A stretch of 26,687 nucleotides of DNA from Clostridiaceae bacterium UBA4839 (lineage in GTDB: Bacteria > Bacillota > Clostridia > Clostridiales > Caloramatoraceae), in NCBI GenBank assembly GCA_002400085.1, contig DHEX01000051.1:1-26687 (forward strand). The letters are read 5' to 3'. The position numbers were made by a program, and so were the translations under genes. Position 1 is the first letter of the stretch. The number at the start of each line of letters is the position of its first letter. This document shows positions 6,981-15,170 of the stretch, piece by piece. The notes under the pieces are model-generated. The model was not told the origin of the DNA, searched no databases, and saw only the letters and a list, made by a program, of their open reading frames with translations.

Positions 6981-7991
6981 TTAAAATGAATCCGTGGAAA
7001 GCAATTCCTTTTTTATCAATACATTGTTCACGTCATAAACATATCTGTAGGTTTTATAATAACTTTTTTTATTAATATTTTCACATACTGTTTCGATTTT
7101 CACATTAAAGTCTTTTTTATATCCGAATATTTTAACTGTTAGTTCTCCGCTTTTGTTATCAATATAGGATTTTATATATACAGGATATTCAGTGTTGTTT
7201 TTTATTTTTAAATCATAAACATTTCTATATATGGTAGCATCTCTGCCTTTATTAATATAGGATACAGGCATTTGATGCTTATGCCGTTCAACAATTTCTA
7301 AATTAGCAAAAAGGGCAGCATTATAAAGGGTTGTTGTTGTTTGACATATTCCTCCTGCTAAATCATTAATAACTTTTCCACTTGAAAAAATAGCAGCATC
7401 TTTATATCCCTTTTCTATTGTCCTGTCCCCTAATTTTTTATCTAAAGAAAAAACTTCTTTAGGATATATTACTGAACAATTTAATGCCCCTGTGGATATT
7501 CTTAAATTTTCTGTTCTATTTTTATCTTTGGGATTGAACTTAGTAGTAAAGGAAGAAATTTCATTACTTTTAATTTGATTTAATGTTTCTTCTGTTAATT
7601 TAGGCTTTGCAACATTAACTGGAATCTCAATAATACAATTTCCTAATATACAGCTAAAATTTAAATAATCTTTAAAAATCTGCATTAATTTAACTTCATC
7701 TACGATTAAACCATCTGCTTCTTTTTGTATCTGAAAAGAAGCATTGTCTGTGATTTTAGCATCAACAGCAGGCTTATTTATATCTTTAGCAATATCATTT
7801 ATTTTTTTCTTCAGTATTTTTTCATCAATATTAATATTTTGATTTTTTTCATTTATGCTGCAAAACTCTTCTAACTGTATTTCATAGTTTTTATATAGAT
7901 AGGTTAAAGTAATAGTTTTGCCATCGATATTAACTTTGCTTTGACTATTTTCGCCATAACCAAAACTTGGGAATAAAATCAATAATATCAA
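6981..7991 (-). CDS. VanW family protein, probably secreted or membrane-anchored
   Basis: The C-terminal two thirds match the VanW family: RISTGALNCSVIYPKEVFSLDKKLG, then DLAGGICQTTTTLYNAAL and ERHKHQMPVSYI-GRDATI, as in Bacillus YoaR-like proteins. The N-terminal part (about residues 20-130) resembles the putative peptidoglycan-binding domain that usually precedes VanW. The biochemical role is unknown, and the name comes from glycopeptide-resistance clusters, none of which is nearby. The listed start is TTG at 7991, but the frame stays open upstream, reading KINKKLKVLIFTLILLILFPSFG from about 8030. That is a textbook signal peptide, preceded by AAGGGGGTAGGG and an ATT codon (8030-8028). The real protein therefore probably begins at that ATT, about 13 codons earlier. 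Confidence 0.85.
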   Translation of the reverse strand: MILLILFPSFGYGENSQSKVNIDGKTITLTYLYKNYEIQLEEFCSINEKNQNINIDEKILKKKINDIAKDINKPAVDAKITDNASFQIQKEADGLIVDEVKLMQIFKDYLNFSCILGNCIIEIPVNVAKPKLTEETLNQIKSNEISSFTTKFNPKDKNRTENLRISTGALNCSVIYPKEVFSLDKKLGDRTIEKGYKDAAIFSSGKVINDLAGGICQTTTTLYNAALFANLEIVERHKHQMPVSYINKGRDATIYRNVYDLKIKNNTEYPVYIKSYIDNKSGELTVKIFGYKKDFNVKIETVCENINKKSYYKTYRYVYDVNNVLIKKELLSTDSF

Positions 7992-8320
7992 TGTAAAAAT
8001 AAGTACTTTTAATTTTTTATTTATTTTAATCCCTACCCCCTTATTAATTTTTTATTACCATCCGTTATCCCTATCATTTCTTAGGTATGAGATAACGGAT
8101 GCTGCGTCCCTATATTGGTTCTTCTAAGACTCACCACCTCAATATATTTATATGCCCATGAAATGAAATCGGTACACATTTTATTTATATAGATAATTTA
8201 ATGAAATATGACTTTAATTATTTTATTAAATAAAATAGTTGTTAAGCGTCCCTTAGTTTCACTTAGTTTCAGAGGGCCGGCCAAGACCATCCCCCCTTCT
8301 TATAAAATAAAGTTTCAAAA
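7992..8320. other. Intergenic region between the VanW gene and the mur operon
   Basis: This stretch holds the presumed signal-peptide extension of the VanW gene (to 8030), one copy of the dispersed hairpin repeat (8057-8140), a perfect tandem 10-mer CTTAGTTTCA (8252-8261, 8262-8271) and a GGCCGGCC palindrome (8275-8282). I see no gene. Confidence 0.5.
8057..8140 (+). repeat. Dispersed hairpin repeat, copy R1
   Basis: It begins ACCATCCGTTATC, folds as a perfect ATCCGTTATC/GATAACGGAT stem, then continues GCTGCG…TTCTAAGACTCA. Three relatives lie at 11969, 13618 and 15676, all on the same strand. No protein is coded. It matches no RNA family I can name with confidence. Confidence 0.65.
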
Positions 8321-8361
8321 TTAAAATAAAATGTTGAAATTTTATTTTAAAGGTATATAAT
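8321..8361 (+). promoter_or_regulatory. murP promoter with overlapping operator (probable MurR site)
   Basis: TTGAAA (8334-8339), a 16-bp spacer and TATAAT (8356-8361) form a good promoter. A perfect inverted repeat with 12-bp arms, TTAAAATAAAAT at 8321-8332 and its complement at 8339-8350, covers the -35 box and spacer. A-T-rich palindromes of this type are typical of RpiR-family operators, and murR is encoded downstream, so repression by MurR is the natural inference. Confidence 0.65.
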
Positions 8362-8453
8362 AGGAGTTAGAAGAATAAGTGCAGAAGATTCTAAAAATTT
8401 GTCACTAAGCCCAATTAAACCCGGGGCTTAAAAATAAAATGGAGGGGATATTT

Positions 8454-9809
8454 ATGGCAAATTCGGGTGTTAATCCAGAAGTCCTTGCTAAGGAGATTAT
8501 AAAGGACTTGGGGGGAAAGGACAATTTAATATCTGCAGTTTACTGTATGACAAGGCTTAGAATTGTTGTAGCCGATATGGGGAAGATTGACAAAAAGAGT
8601 ATCAAGGAAACTGAAGGAGTACTTGGTTATGCTGAACAAGGTAATCAGGCACAAATAATTTTAGGACCAGGAAGGGTTACAAAGGTTGCTCAAATAGTAG
8701 CCGACATTACAGGAATAAAGCTTGGTGAAGCTAACGAAGCTGAAGTTAGAAAATCAGAAATAAATGCTAAAAACGATACGGCATTTAAAAGGGTACTTAA
8801 AAAAATATCCAACATATTTATACCATTAATTCCTGCATTTATAGCTTGTGGTCTTGTTATGGGTATAAATAATATGGTAATTAAAGCAAACCCTAATTTT
8901 GCAAATACATTAATAGGGGGAATATTCGGAATTATAGGCGGCGCAGTATTTTATGGCTTAAATCTTTTTGTAGGCGTTAATGCTGCTAAGGAATTTGGAG
9001 GCTCACCAATGCTTGGCGGAACAATGGCAGCAATCATTAGTATGCCAAACCTTGCAAATGTAAAGATGAATGGAAAGCCGTTTGTACCGGGGAGAGGCGG
9101 AGTAATAGCAGTTCTCCTTGTTGTGGCATTTTCAAGCTGGCTTGAAAAGAAAATAAGAAAGATAATACCAGACGTTCTCGACTTATTTGTAACACCTCTT
9201 TTAACTGTTTTAATTTCAGGTTTTGTAGCACTTTTTGTACTTCAACCAATTGGAGGAATTATTTCAGATGCAATAGGAAAGGCAGTTAGCGTTTCAATTA
9301 AAAATGGAGGGGCACTTACTGGATTTATTCTTGGAGGAACATTCCTTCCACTTGTTATGACTGGACTGCATCAGGGATTAACTCCAATTCATGCTGATCT
9401 TCTAAAGACTACAGGTGAAAACCTTCTTCTTCCTATACTTGCTATGGCAGGTGCAGGACAGGTTGGTGCATCAATTGCTGTTCTTGTTAAGACTAAAAAT
9501 AAGAGACTTAAAAAGACAATAGCTTCAGCTCTTCCAGTTGGGATATTGGGAGTTGGAGAGCCTCTTATATATGGTGTAACTCTTCCACTTGGAAAACCAT
9601 TTATTGGTGCATGTATAGGCGGTGCTTTTGGTGGAGCATTTAATGCTGCAACGCAAGTTGCATGCTTAAGTATGGGGATTTCAGGACTTCCTTTAGCTTT
9701 AGTTATAAAACCGGGCAAGGTAGGCTATTACCTTCTTGGTGTTTTGATTTCTTATGTAGCAGGTTTTATAGCAACATATATAATAGGATTTGAAGACCCA
9801 GTTGAATAA
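8454..9809 (+). CDS. murP: PTS transporter subunit EIIBC, MurNAc type (MurP-like)
   Basis: This membrane enzyme imports and phosphorylates an amino sugar, by context N-acetylmuramic acid or MurNAc-GlcNAc. The EIIB domain (about residues 1-90) has the phosphoryl-accepting cysteine Cys31 in AVYCMTRLRI. The EIIC domain (about 110-450) is hydrophobic, with GLHQGLTPIH and GVGEPLIYG, the conserved sugar-binding region of the glucose-family EIIC. No EIIA domain is fused, so a shared EIIA must act in trans. Start: an in-frame ATG at 8439 overlaps the GGAGGGG ribosome binding site, so the ATG at 8454 (MANSGVN) is chosen, giving 451 residues. It is the first gene of murP-mupG-murQ. A MurNAc substrate is assigned mainly from the neighbours. 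Confidence 0.88.
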   Translation: MANSGVNPEVLAKEIIKDLGGKDNLISAVYCMTRLRIVVADMGKIDKKSIKETEGVLGYAEQGNQAQIILGPGRVTKVAQIVADITGIKLGEANEAEVRKSEINAKNDTAFKRVLKKISNIFIPLIPAFIACGLVMGINNMVIKANPNFANTLIGGIFGIIGGAVFYGLNLFVGVNAAKEFGGSPMLGGTMAAIISMPNLANVKMNGKPFVPGRGGVIAVLLVVAFSSWLEKKIRKIIPDVLDLFVTPLLTVLISGFVALFVLQPIGGIISDAIGKAVSVSIKNGGALTGFILGGTFLPLVMTGLHQGLTPIHADLLKTTGENLLLPILAMAGAGQVGASIAVLVKTKNKRLKKTIASALPVGILGVGEPLIYGVTLPLGKPFIGACIGGAFGGAFNAATQVACLSMGISGLPLALVIKPGKVGYYLLGVLISYVAGFIATYIIGFEDPVE

Positions 9810-9884
9810 TATAAAGAAGGGGAATTGGGGAATCCCACTTCTCCTTTCCTTTTAATTTTTCAATAAAAGGAGATGGTGGCTTTT

Positions 9885-10964
9885 ATGTCTAAAGGAATAT
9901 CTGTTTATTCAGGACTTAATGAAACCCTTGATGAGAATTTAAATTATATTGATAGAGCTAAAAAATATGGATTTGATAATGTTTTTACATCACTTCATAT
10001 TCCAGAGGCAGATTATAGCAAGCTTATAAGTGAATTTACTGCAATAGTTGAACATTCAAAAAACATGGGAATGGATGTTACTGCTGATATATCGCCTAAA
10101 ACATATAAGTTTTTAGGCGGTAAGGAAAATGATTTTAAATTATTAAAAGAATTAGGAATTTCTTGTGCAAGGGTAGATTTTGGGTTTTCTCCTTGTGAGA
10201 TTGCTGAATTTACTAAAAATCCTTATGGAATAAAAGTAGAGATAAATGGAAGTACAGTTACAGAAAAATTTTTAGCTGAATTTGAAAAGTTCAGCCCTAA
10301 TTATGAAAACATTAAGGCATGCCATAATTATTATCCAAGAAGAAATACAGGGATTTCTTTAAAAACCTTTGAATATAAAAATAAACTTTTAAAAAAATAT
10401 GGAATGAAAATATCAGCTTTTATTCCTTCTCTTAATAACAGAAGGGGTCCTGTGTTTGAAGGACTTCCCACACTTGAAATGCATAGGGAAATGGATCCTG
10501 TAGTTTCTGCAAAGCATTTATTCGCAATGGGAATTGATAATGTAATATTTGGAGATCCATTTGCAGATGAAAGTATGCTTCAAATGGTAGGGAAAATAAA
10601 TGAAGAAGTTATTAATTTTAGAATAAACCTTTATACTAATGATGAGATAGAAAAGAAAATAATCTTCAATAAAGTTCATATAGAAAGGCCAGATCAGGCA
10701 GAGGATGTTATAAGATCTACTTCATCAAGAGAGACTTTAGGTAAAGATTCAATTATAAATCCCCATAATAATACTCAAAGAGAAATTGGATTTATAACTA
10801 TTGACAATAAAGATTATTTAAGATATGCAGGTGAGCTGGAAATATGTAAAAAACATCTTCCTGTAGATAAAAGGGTAAATATAGTTGGCAAAATAATCGA
10901 TGAAGAGATATTTCTAATGGATTATATAAAAGAAGAAGGAAAATTTAGTTTTGAAGTATATTAA
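9885..10964 (+). CDS. mupG: MupG family TIM-barrel protein (DUF871), probable 6-phospho-N-acetylmuramidase
   Basis: This cytoplasmic hydrolase belongs to the family of Staphylococcus aureus MupG, which splits MurNAc-6-P-GlcNAc into MurNAc-6-P and GlcNAc. The N-terminal half is a TIM barrel starting KGISVYSGLNETLDEN, with conserved-looking DITADISPKT-like, ARVDFGFSP, KACHNYYPRRNTG and AFIPSLNNRRGPVFEGLPTLE stretches. The C-terminal part (about residues 245-359) is the smaller DUF871 C-terminal domain. Length is typical at 359. The ATG at 9873 abuts AAAGGAG, leaving no spacing, so the ATG at 9885 is preferred. Position between murP and murQ, 17 bp before the latter, supports a role in disaccharide-phosphate catabolism. 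Confidence 0.85.
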   Translation: MSKGISVYSGLNETLDENLNYIDRAKKYGFDNVFTSLHIPEADYSKLISEFTAIVEHSKNMGMDVTADISPKTYKFLGGKENDFKLLKELGISCARVDFGFSPCEIAEFTKNPYGIKVEINGSTVTEKFLAEFEKFSPNYENIKACHNYYPRRNTGISLKTFEYKNKLLKKYGMKISAFIPSLNNRRGPVFEGLPTLEMHREMDPVVSAKHLFAMGIDNVIFGDPFADESMLQMVGKINEEVINFRINLYTNDEIEKKIIFNKVHIERPDQAEDVIRSTSSRETLGKDSIINPHNNTQREIGFITIDNKDYLRYAGELEICKKHLPVDKRVNIVGKIIDEEIFLMDYIKEEGKFSFEVY

Positions 10965-10981
10965 TTACAGGGGGTAATACA

Positions 10982-11902
10982 ATGAATTTAGAAAATCTTT
11001 CTCAATTAGTTACGGAAGAAAGAAATCCAGATACTTTAAATTTGGATAAGTTAGAAACAGTGGATATGCTCAAACTTATTAACAATGAGGATAAAAAAGT
11101 AGCTTTTGCTGTGGAAAAGTCCTTAAGCGATATTGCAAAAGCTGTTGATGTAATAGCAGAAAATATGAAAAAGGGTGGAAGGTTATTTTATATAGGAGCA
11201 GGTACTAGCGGAAGACTTGGAATAGTGGATGCTTCTGAGTGCCCTCCTACATTCGGAGTAGATGCAGAGCTTGTACAGGGTTTAATTGCAGGAGGACATG
11301 ATGCTATTTTTAAATCTGTAGAAGGTGCAGAGGATAATGATGAGCTTGGGAAAAAAGATCTTATTGATAAAAATTTAAAACCTTTTGATGTTGTATGTGG
11401 AATTGCAGCTTCAGGCAGAACTCCCTATGTATTAGGGGGCATGAGGTATGCAAAGGAAATTGGATGCCCTACAATTTCAGTAACAATGAATCCAAATTCT
11501 GAAATGGCAAAAGTTGCAGATTATCCCATAAGCGTTGTTGTTGGACCTGAGGTATTAATGGGCTCAACAAGAATGAAAGCAGGTACAGCACAAAAGATGG
11601 TTTTAAATATGCTTTCAACTGGTGCTATGGTTAAGCTCGGGAAAGTATACAGCAATCTTATGGTAGATGTTAAAGCAAGCAATGAAAAGCTTGTTGCTAG
11701 AGCAAAAAGAATAGTCATGCTTGCAGCAGGTGTTGATGAAAAAACTGCAGCTAAATATTTAAACGAAACAAATTATGATGTGAAATTAAGTATATTTATG
11801 ATAATATCCAAATTAAATAAAGATAAGGCAAAAAAAATATTAAATAAAAGCGATGGATATATTCAAAAAGCACTTGATAGTTTAGATAAAGAAAACAAAT
11901 AG
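10982..11902 (+). CDS. murQ: N-acetylmuramic acid 6-phosphate etherase
   Basis: MurQ removes the D-lactyl ether from MurNAc-6-P, giving GlcNAc-6-P and D-lactate in the cytoplasm. The 306 residues match the family length. The sugar-isomerase (SIS) fold is marked by YIGAGTSGRLGIVDASECPPTFG. Two glutamates match the catalytic pair known in E. coli MurQ (Glu83 and Glu114): Glu86 in DASEC and Glu117 in EGAEDN, with the same 31-residue separation. VGPEVLMGSTRMKAGTAQKM is the second signature. A GGGGG ribosome binding site lies 7 nt before the ATG, and mupG ends just upstream, so the two are cotranscribed. A terminator follows at 11915. Confidence 0.95.
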   Translation: MNLENLSQLVTEERNPDTLNLDKLETVDMLKLINNEDKKVAFAVEKSLSDIAKAVDVIAENMKKGGRLFYIGAGTSGRLGIVDASECPPTFGVDAELVQGLIAGGHDAIFKSVEGAEDNDELGKKDLIDKNLKPFDVVCGIAASGRTPYVLGGMRYAKEIGCPTISVTMNPNSEMAKVADYPISVVVGPEVLMGSTRMKAGTAQKMVLNMLSTGAMVKLGKVYSNLMVDVKASNEKLVARAKRIVMLAAGVDEKTAAKYLNETNYDVKLSIFMIISKLNKDKAKKILNKSDGYIQKALDSLDKENK

Positions 11903-11914
11903 ATTATTTCTTGC

Positions 11915-11951
11915 ATACTGGTTTTAAAATTAGTTGATACCAGTATTTTTT
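11915..11951 (+). terminator. Terminator of the murP-mupG-murQ operon
   Basis: ATACTGGT (11915-11922) pairs with ACCAGTAT (11939-11946), followed by a T run. It separates murQ from murR. Confidence 0.8.
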
Positions 11952-11968
11952 GTATTATAATTTTATTT

Positions 11969-12055
11969 GATGGCTACCATCCGTAATACTCCGCTTAATG
12001 CGGGGAATAACTGATGCTATGCCCCTGGATTGGCGCTTCTAAGGCTCAGATGGAG
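11969..12055 (+). repeat. Dispersed hairpin repeat, copy R2
   Basis: It starts GATGGCTACCATCCGTAAT, has an inner CCGC-TTAAT-GCGG hairpin where the others have a CCT/AGG one, then ATAACTGATGCT and GCTTCTAAGGCTCAGATGGAG. It sits between the murQ terminator and murR, 75 bp before the murR start. The closing GATGG could pair with CCATC at its start. Confidence 0.65.
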
Positions 12056-12130
12056 AGAGGCATTTTTTAAGCAAACTCTACCTAAGTTTAGGAATCACTT
12101 AATTTGAAGTGAATTATTGGAGTGGATATT

Positions 12131-12991
12131 ATGGCTGGAACAATTTTAAAAATAAAAGAAATGTATAGAAGCTTTAATTCTACTGAAAAAAAGATAGCAG
12201 ATTATATACTTGAAAATTCAGAGGATATACTTCATATTACAATAAAAGATTTAGCAGAAAATTGTGGCGTAAGTCAAGCAGCAGTAGTAAGGTTTTGCAA
12301 GCAGCTTCAATTTAATGGCTTTAAAGATTTTAAAATTGATATAGCCTCTGATGTTCTTAATTCTAATAGGGATAATGAAGAGGAAGGTAAATATACTGAT
12401 ATAAAGCCAGGAGATGATTTAAAATCAATTATTGAAAATGTTTGCATAAATAATAAAAAGTCAATTGATGATACTTTAAGTGTGCTTGATTATAATGAAG
12501 TTAAAAGGGCTGTTGATGCGGTGCATAAGGCAAAAAGAATTGATTTTTATGGTGTAGGTGCATCATGGATTGTAGCATTAGATGGAATGCAAAAGTTTAT
12601 GAGGATTGGTAAATACAGCTGTGCATATTCTGATGCCCATCTTCAAGTAACAGCAGCTTCAACACTGCAAAAGGGCGATGTGGTTTTTGCACTTTCTTAC
12701 TCGGGAGAAACAAAGGATATTATTGATGCAGTTAAAGTAGCTAAGGAGTCAGGAGCTTTAATTGTAGCAGTAACAAAGTATGGCATAAATATGCTAAGTG
12801 AAATATCAGATATTAATCTTTTTTTATCCTCACCTGAAGTAACAATGAGAAGTGGAGCCATGGCTTCAAGAATTGCACAGCTTAACGTAATAGATATAAT
12901 CTTTTCAGGAGTGGCAAGTATTGAATACAAGAGTATTAAAAAGTACCTTGATAGAAGCAGAAAAGCTACAAAACTTAAAAGGTACAAATAG
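12131..12991 (+). CDS. murR: MurR/RpiR family transcriptional regulator
   Basis: A sugar-phosphate-responsive DNA-binding regulator. An RpiR-type helix-turn-helix spans about residues 1-77 (LTIKDLAENCGVSQAAVVRFCKQL-like), followed by a SIS sugar-phosphate-binding domain (about 105-240; FYGVGASWIVALD and ALSYSGETKDIIDAVKVAKESGA). MurNAc-6-P is the expected effector from the family and from the adjacent murQ. GTG at 12122 overlaps TTGGAG, so the ATG at 12131 with 8-nt spacing is chosen, giving 286 residues. An imperfect palindrome TCACTT/AAGTGA (12095-12112) just upstream could be its own control site. The small membrane protein gene follows by 40 bp and is probably cotranscribed. Confidence 0.88.
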   Translation: MAGTILKIKEMYRSFNSTEKKIADYILENSEDILHITIKDLAENCGVSQAAVVRFCKQLQFNGFKDFKIDIASDVLNSNRDNEEEGKYTDIKPGDDLKSIIENVCINNKKSIDDTLSVLDYNEVKRAVDAVHKAKRIDFYGVGASWIVALDGMQKFMRIGKYSCAYSDAHLQVTAASTLQKGDVVFALSYSGETKDIIDAVKVAKESGALIVAVTKYGINMLSEISDINLFLSSPEVTMRSGAMASRIAQLNVIDIIFSGVASIEYKSIKKYLDRSRKATKLKRYK

Positions 12992-13031
12992 GTGGTATTT
13001 TAGAATATAGAAATTAAATGGAGGAAGAAAA

Positions 13032-13253
13032 ATGAAAAAGTATTTATTTAGCATTGTCTGTGCAGTACTGAGTGTGATTTGCTTCACAGCTTATAATGTC
13101 ATAGGAGCAAAGGTATTGGAGGATGGAAGATTAGTAGAACCTTTCTACTTTATCCCAATAGGATTTGGATTTATGCTGATAGCAGTAATATCATTTATTG
13201 TGGTATTTTTATCAGTGAAGTTTCTAAGAAACAAGACAGAGGATACAAAATAA
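13032..13253 (+). CDS. Small two-helix membrane protein, DUF3955-like
   Basis: A 73-residue protein with two hydrophobic helices (about 5-26 and 40-62) joined by a loop containing GRLVEPFYFIPIG, and a short charged tail. This matches the layout of DUF3955 proteins as I remember them. GGAGGAAG lies 5 nt before the ATG. Only 40 bp separate it from murR, so it is likely in the same transcript. Its function is unknown. No dedicated terminator is visible; the tyrS promoter begins about 20 bp later. Confidence 0.7.
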   Translation: MKKYLFSIVCAVLSVICFTAYNVIGAKVLEDGRLVEPFYFIPIGFGFMLIAVISFIVVFLSVKFLRNKTEDTK

Positions 13254-13271
13254 TGTAATTTTAATAATCGG

Positions 13272-13300
13272 TTGCATTTTGGATATAATTTATATATAAT
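13272..13300 (+). promoter_or_regulatory. Promoter of the tyrS T-box transcript
   Basis: TTGCAT (13272-13277), a 17-bp spacer and a perfect TATAAT (13295-13300). The start site would fall just upstream of T-box stem I. Confidence 0.75.
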
Positions 13301-13319
13301 AATAAACAATATTGAATAT

Positions 13320-13604
13320 GGATATAAGCTGTGAAAAGAAGAAGTAGAAATATGGAAACTTTTAAAGAGAGCTTCGGGTGATGGAACGGAGTAAAGGAGT
13401 ATATATTTTGAATACATCTTGGAGCTTAAAGCTGAAATTTTTTAAAGAGTAGGCTATTTACGTCTACCTGCACACGTTATAGTGCTAGAGTATGTGATTT
13501 TTTACAGTACTTAATAAGGTTGATATCGTGAGATATTGATAAATAAAGGTGGTATCACGGAATTTAATCCCGTCCTTCAAATTTTGAGGGATGGGATTTT
13601 TTTA
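13320..13604 (+). promoter_or_regulatory. Tyrosine T-box riboswitch with terminator
   Basis: A tRNA-sensing leader controlling tyrS. Stem I carries a GGGTGATGGAAC-type distal region and a specifier loop GAATACATC with UAC (Tyr) at 13413-13415. The T-box motif AAAGGTGGTATCACGG (13545-13560) offers UGGU to the ACCA end of uncharged tRNA-Tyr. The competing terminator is ATCCCGTCC…GGGATGGGAT followed by seven T (about 13566-13604). When tRNA-Tyr is uncharged, antitermination should raise tyrS expression. Confidence 0.92.
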
Positions 13605-13617
13605 GAATTTTTTATCC

Positions 13618-13680
13618 GATGGCTACCATCCGTAATGTCCCAAACGGCTGCTACGCTCATGGATCAGCTTTTCGGTGGAT
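13618..13680 (+). repeat. Dispersed hairpin repeat, copy R3 (shortened)
   Basis: It starts GATGGCTACCATCCGTAATG like R2, then loses the inner hairpin and resumes at CTGCTACGCTCATGGAT, ending CGGTGGAT. It lies between the T-box terminator and the tyrS ribosome binding site, so it is in the readthrough mRNA. Confidence 0.55.
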
Positions 13681-13738
13681 AACATTTTTGATTAAACTCG
13701 ATATATGAATAATTTAATTTTTTAAGGAGGAATGTTAG

Positions 13739-14959
13739 ATGATTAGTGTGGACGAACAGGTTAAAATCATTTCAAAAGGTGCGGCAGAAATTATAGAGGC
13801 TGATGAATTAAAGGATAAGATTGAGAAATGCAATAAGGAAAAAAGACCTATGATTATAAAATTAGGACTTGATCCTACAGCACCAGATATTCATTTAGGT
13901 CATACAGTTGTATTAAGAAAGGTAAGGCAGCTTCAGGATTTAGGAAATAAGGCAGTAATAATAATTGGTGATTTTACAGGAATGATTGGGGATCCTACAG
14001 GAAGGGCAAAAAGCAGAAAGCCTCTTACAAGGGAGCAGGTGCTTGAAAATGCTGCCACATATACAGCACAGCTTTTTAAGATCTTAGATCGTGATAAAAC
14101 AGAAATAAGATTCAATAGTGAATGGCTTTCAAAGCTTACTTTTGAAGATGTTATAAATTTAGCTTCAAAATATACAGTTACAAGGATGATGGAAAGAGAA
14201 GATTTTAAAAATAGATTCCAAAGCCAGCAGCCAATATATATTCATGAATTCTTATACCCATTAATGCAGGGCTATGATTCCATTAATATAAAGGCTGATA
14301 TTGAGCTTGGAGGAACTGATCAAAAGTTCAATGTACTTATGGGAAGAACACTTCAAAAGGAATATGGTTTAGAAAAGCAAATTGCAATTTTAATGCCGAT
14401 TTTAGAGGGACTTGATGGTGTTAACAAGATGAGTAAGAGCCTTGGAAACTATATAGGCATAGATGAAGATAAGAATGATATGTACAGCAAGGCTATGACT
14501 ATTCCTGATAATTTAATTGTAAAATACTATGAACTTGTTACAGATGTTCATCCAGATGAAATAAAGAAAATCAGCGATGAGTTAGAATCTGGTGAAGTAA
14601 ACCCAAGGGATATAAAGATGAACCTTGCAAGGGAAATAGTAAAACTTTATCATGGAGAAAAGGCAGCTATGGAAGCCGAGGAATTTTTCAAAACTGTTTT
14701 CCAAAAGGGTGAGATTCCTGATGATATAGATAAAGTTGAAGTAACAGATGAGGAGCTTAATGAATCTAATGATGCTGTTATATGCGTAATAAGAAAAGCA
14801 GGCTTTTCTCCAAGCAATAGTGAGGCAAGAAGATTGATTAAGCAGGGCGGTGTTAAAATAAACGGAGAAGCAGTATCTGATAGCTCTGCTGTAAAGCTTC
14901 ACAGCGAGGATATACTTCAAGTTGGAAAGAAGAGAATGGCTAAAATAATTATAAAATAA
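13739..14959 (+). CDS. tyrS: Tyrosyl-tRNA synthetase
   Basis: A class I synthetase that charges tRNA-Tyr in the cytoplasm. The Rossmann catalytic domain has the HIGH-type motif HLGH (residues 52-55) and KMSKS (230-234). The C-terminal S4 RNA-binding domain is seen as AGFSPSNSEARRLIKQGGVKING. At 406 residues with these features it resembles the TyrZ branch (B. subtilis TyrZ) more than the TyrS branch, a judgement from memory. AAGGAGG lies 8 nt before the ATG. It is expressed from the T-box transcript. No clear terminator was found; a MITE-like element begins about 65 bp after the stop. Confidence 0.96.
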   Translation: MISVDEQVKIISKGAAEIIEADELKDKIEKCNKEKRPMIIKLGLDPTAPDIHLGHTVVLRKVRQLQDLGNKAVIIIGDFTGMIGDPTGRAKSRKPLTREQVLENAATYTAQLFKILDRDKTEIRFNSEWLSKLTFEDVINLASKYTVTRMMEREDFKNRFQSQQPIYIHEFLYPLMQGYDSINIKADIELGGTDQKFNVLMGRTLQKEYGLEKQIAILMPILEGLDGVNKMSKSLGNYIGIDEDKNDMYSKAMTIPDNLIVKYYELVTDVHPDEIKKISDELESGEVNPRDIKMNLAREIVKLYHGEKAAMEAEEFFKTVFQKGEIPDDIDKVEVTDEELNESNDAVICVIRKAGFSPSNSEARRLIKQGGVKINGEAVSDSSAVKLHSEDILQVGKKRMAKIIIK

Positions 14960-15023
14960 ATAAGTAAAGTAAAGAGAATACCATTCACAAAAAATCTCTA
15001 AGGTAAAAGGTGCCAGATAAGCT

Positions 15024-15170
15024 GTAGGGAACGGTCTTGACCGTTCCGCCACACCAAATTTAGATCGTCCTGCAAATGCCGTAGAATGGAATTGTTACTA
15101 GGTGTTGGCACCGCTTTGTCCCCAAAAATTTCGCTCATCCATCAACGGAACGGTCAAGACCGCTCCCTAC
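15024..15170. repeat. MITE-like element with long terminal inverted repeats, copy 1
   Basis: A 147-bp non-coding element starts GTAGGGAACGGTC and ends with the inverted complement ending CCGCTCCCTAC. The terminal repeats match over 25 bp with one mismatch. Each terminus is itself nearly palindromic (GGAACGGTC-TT-GACCGTTCC). Flanking bases are also shared with copy 2 at 25077: CCAGAT before, and CTATGTTCAT after. The element may therefore be larger, or both copies inserted into similar sites. No transposase is present. Confidence 0.7.

Noticed and set aside
6981..7991. VanW gene as evidence of a vancomycin-resistance cluster
   Set aside because: No vanHAX, vanRS or D-Ala-D-Lac ligase is nearby. 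VanW-domain proteins are common in Clostridia without resistance.
9037..9718. Minus-strand open frames inside murP
   Set aside because: They are shadows of a conserved PTS gene, with no ribosome binding sites and no family resemblance.
14582..15052. 156-codon minus-strand frame over the end of tyrS
   Set aside because: It lies antisense to a strongly supported tyrS and enters the MITE-like element. Composition and sequence look like a shadow frame.
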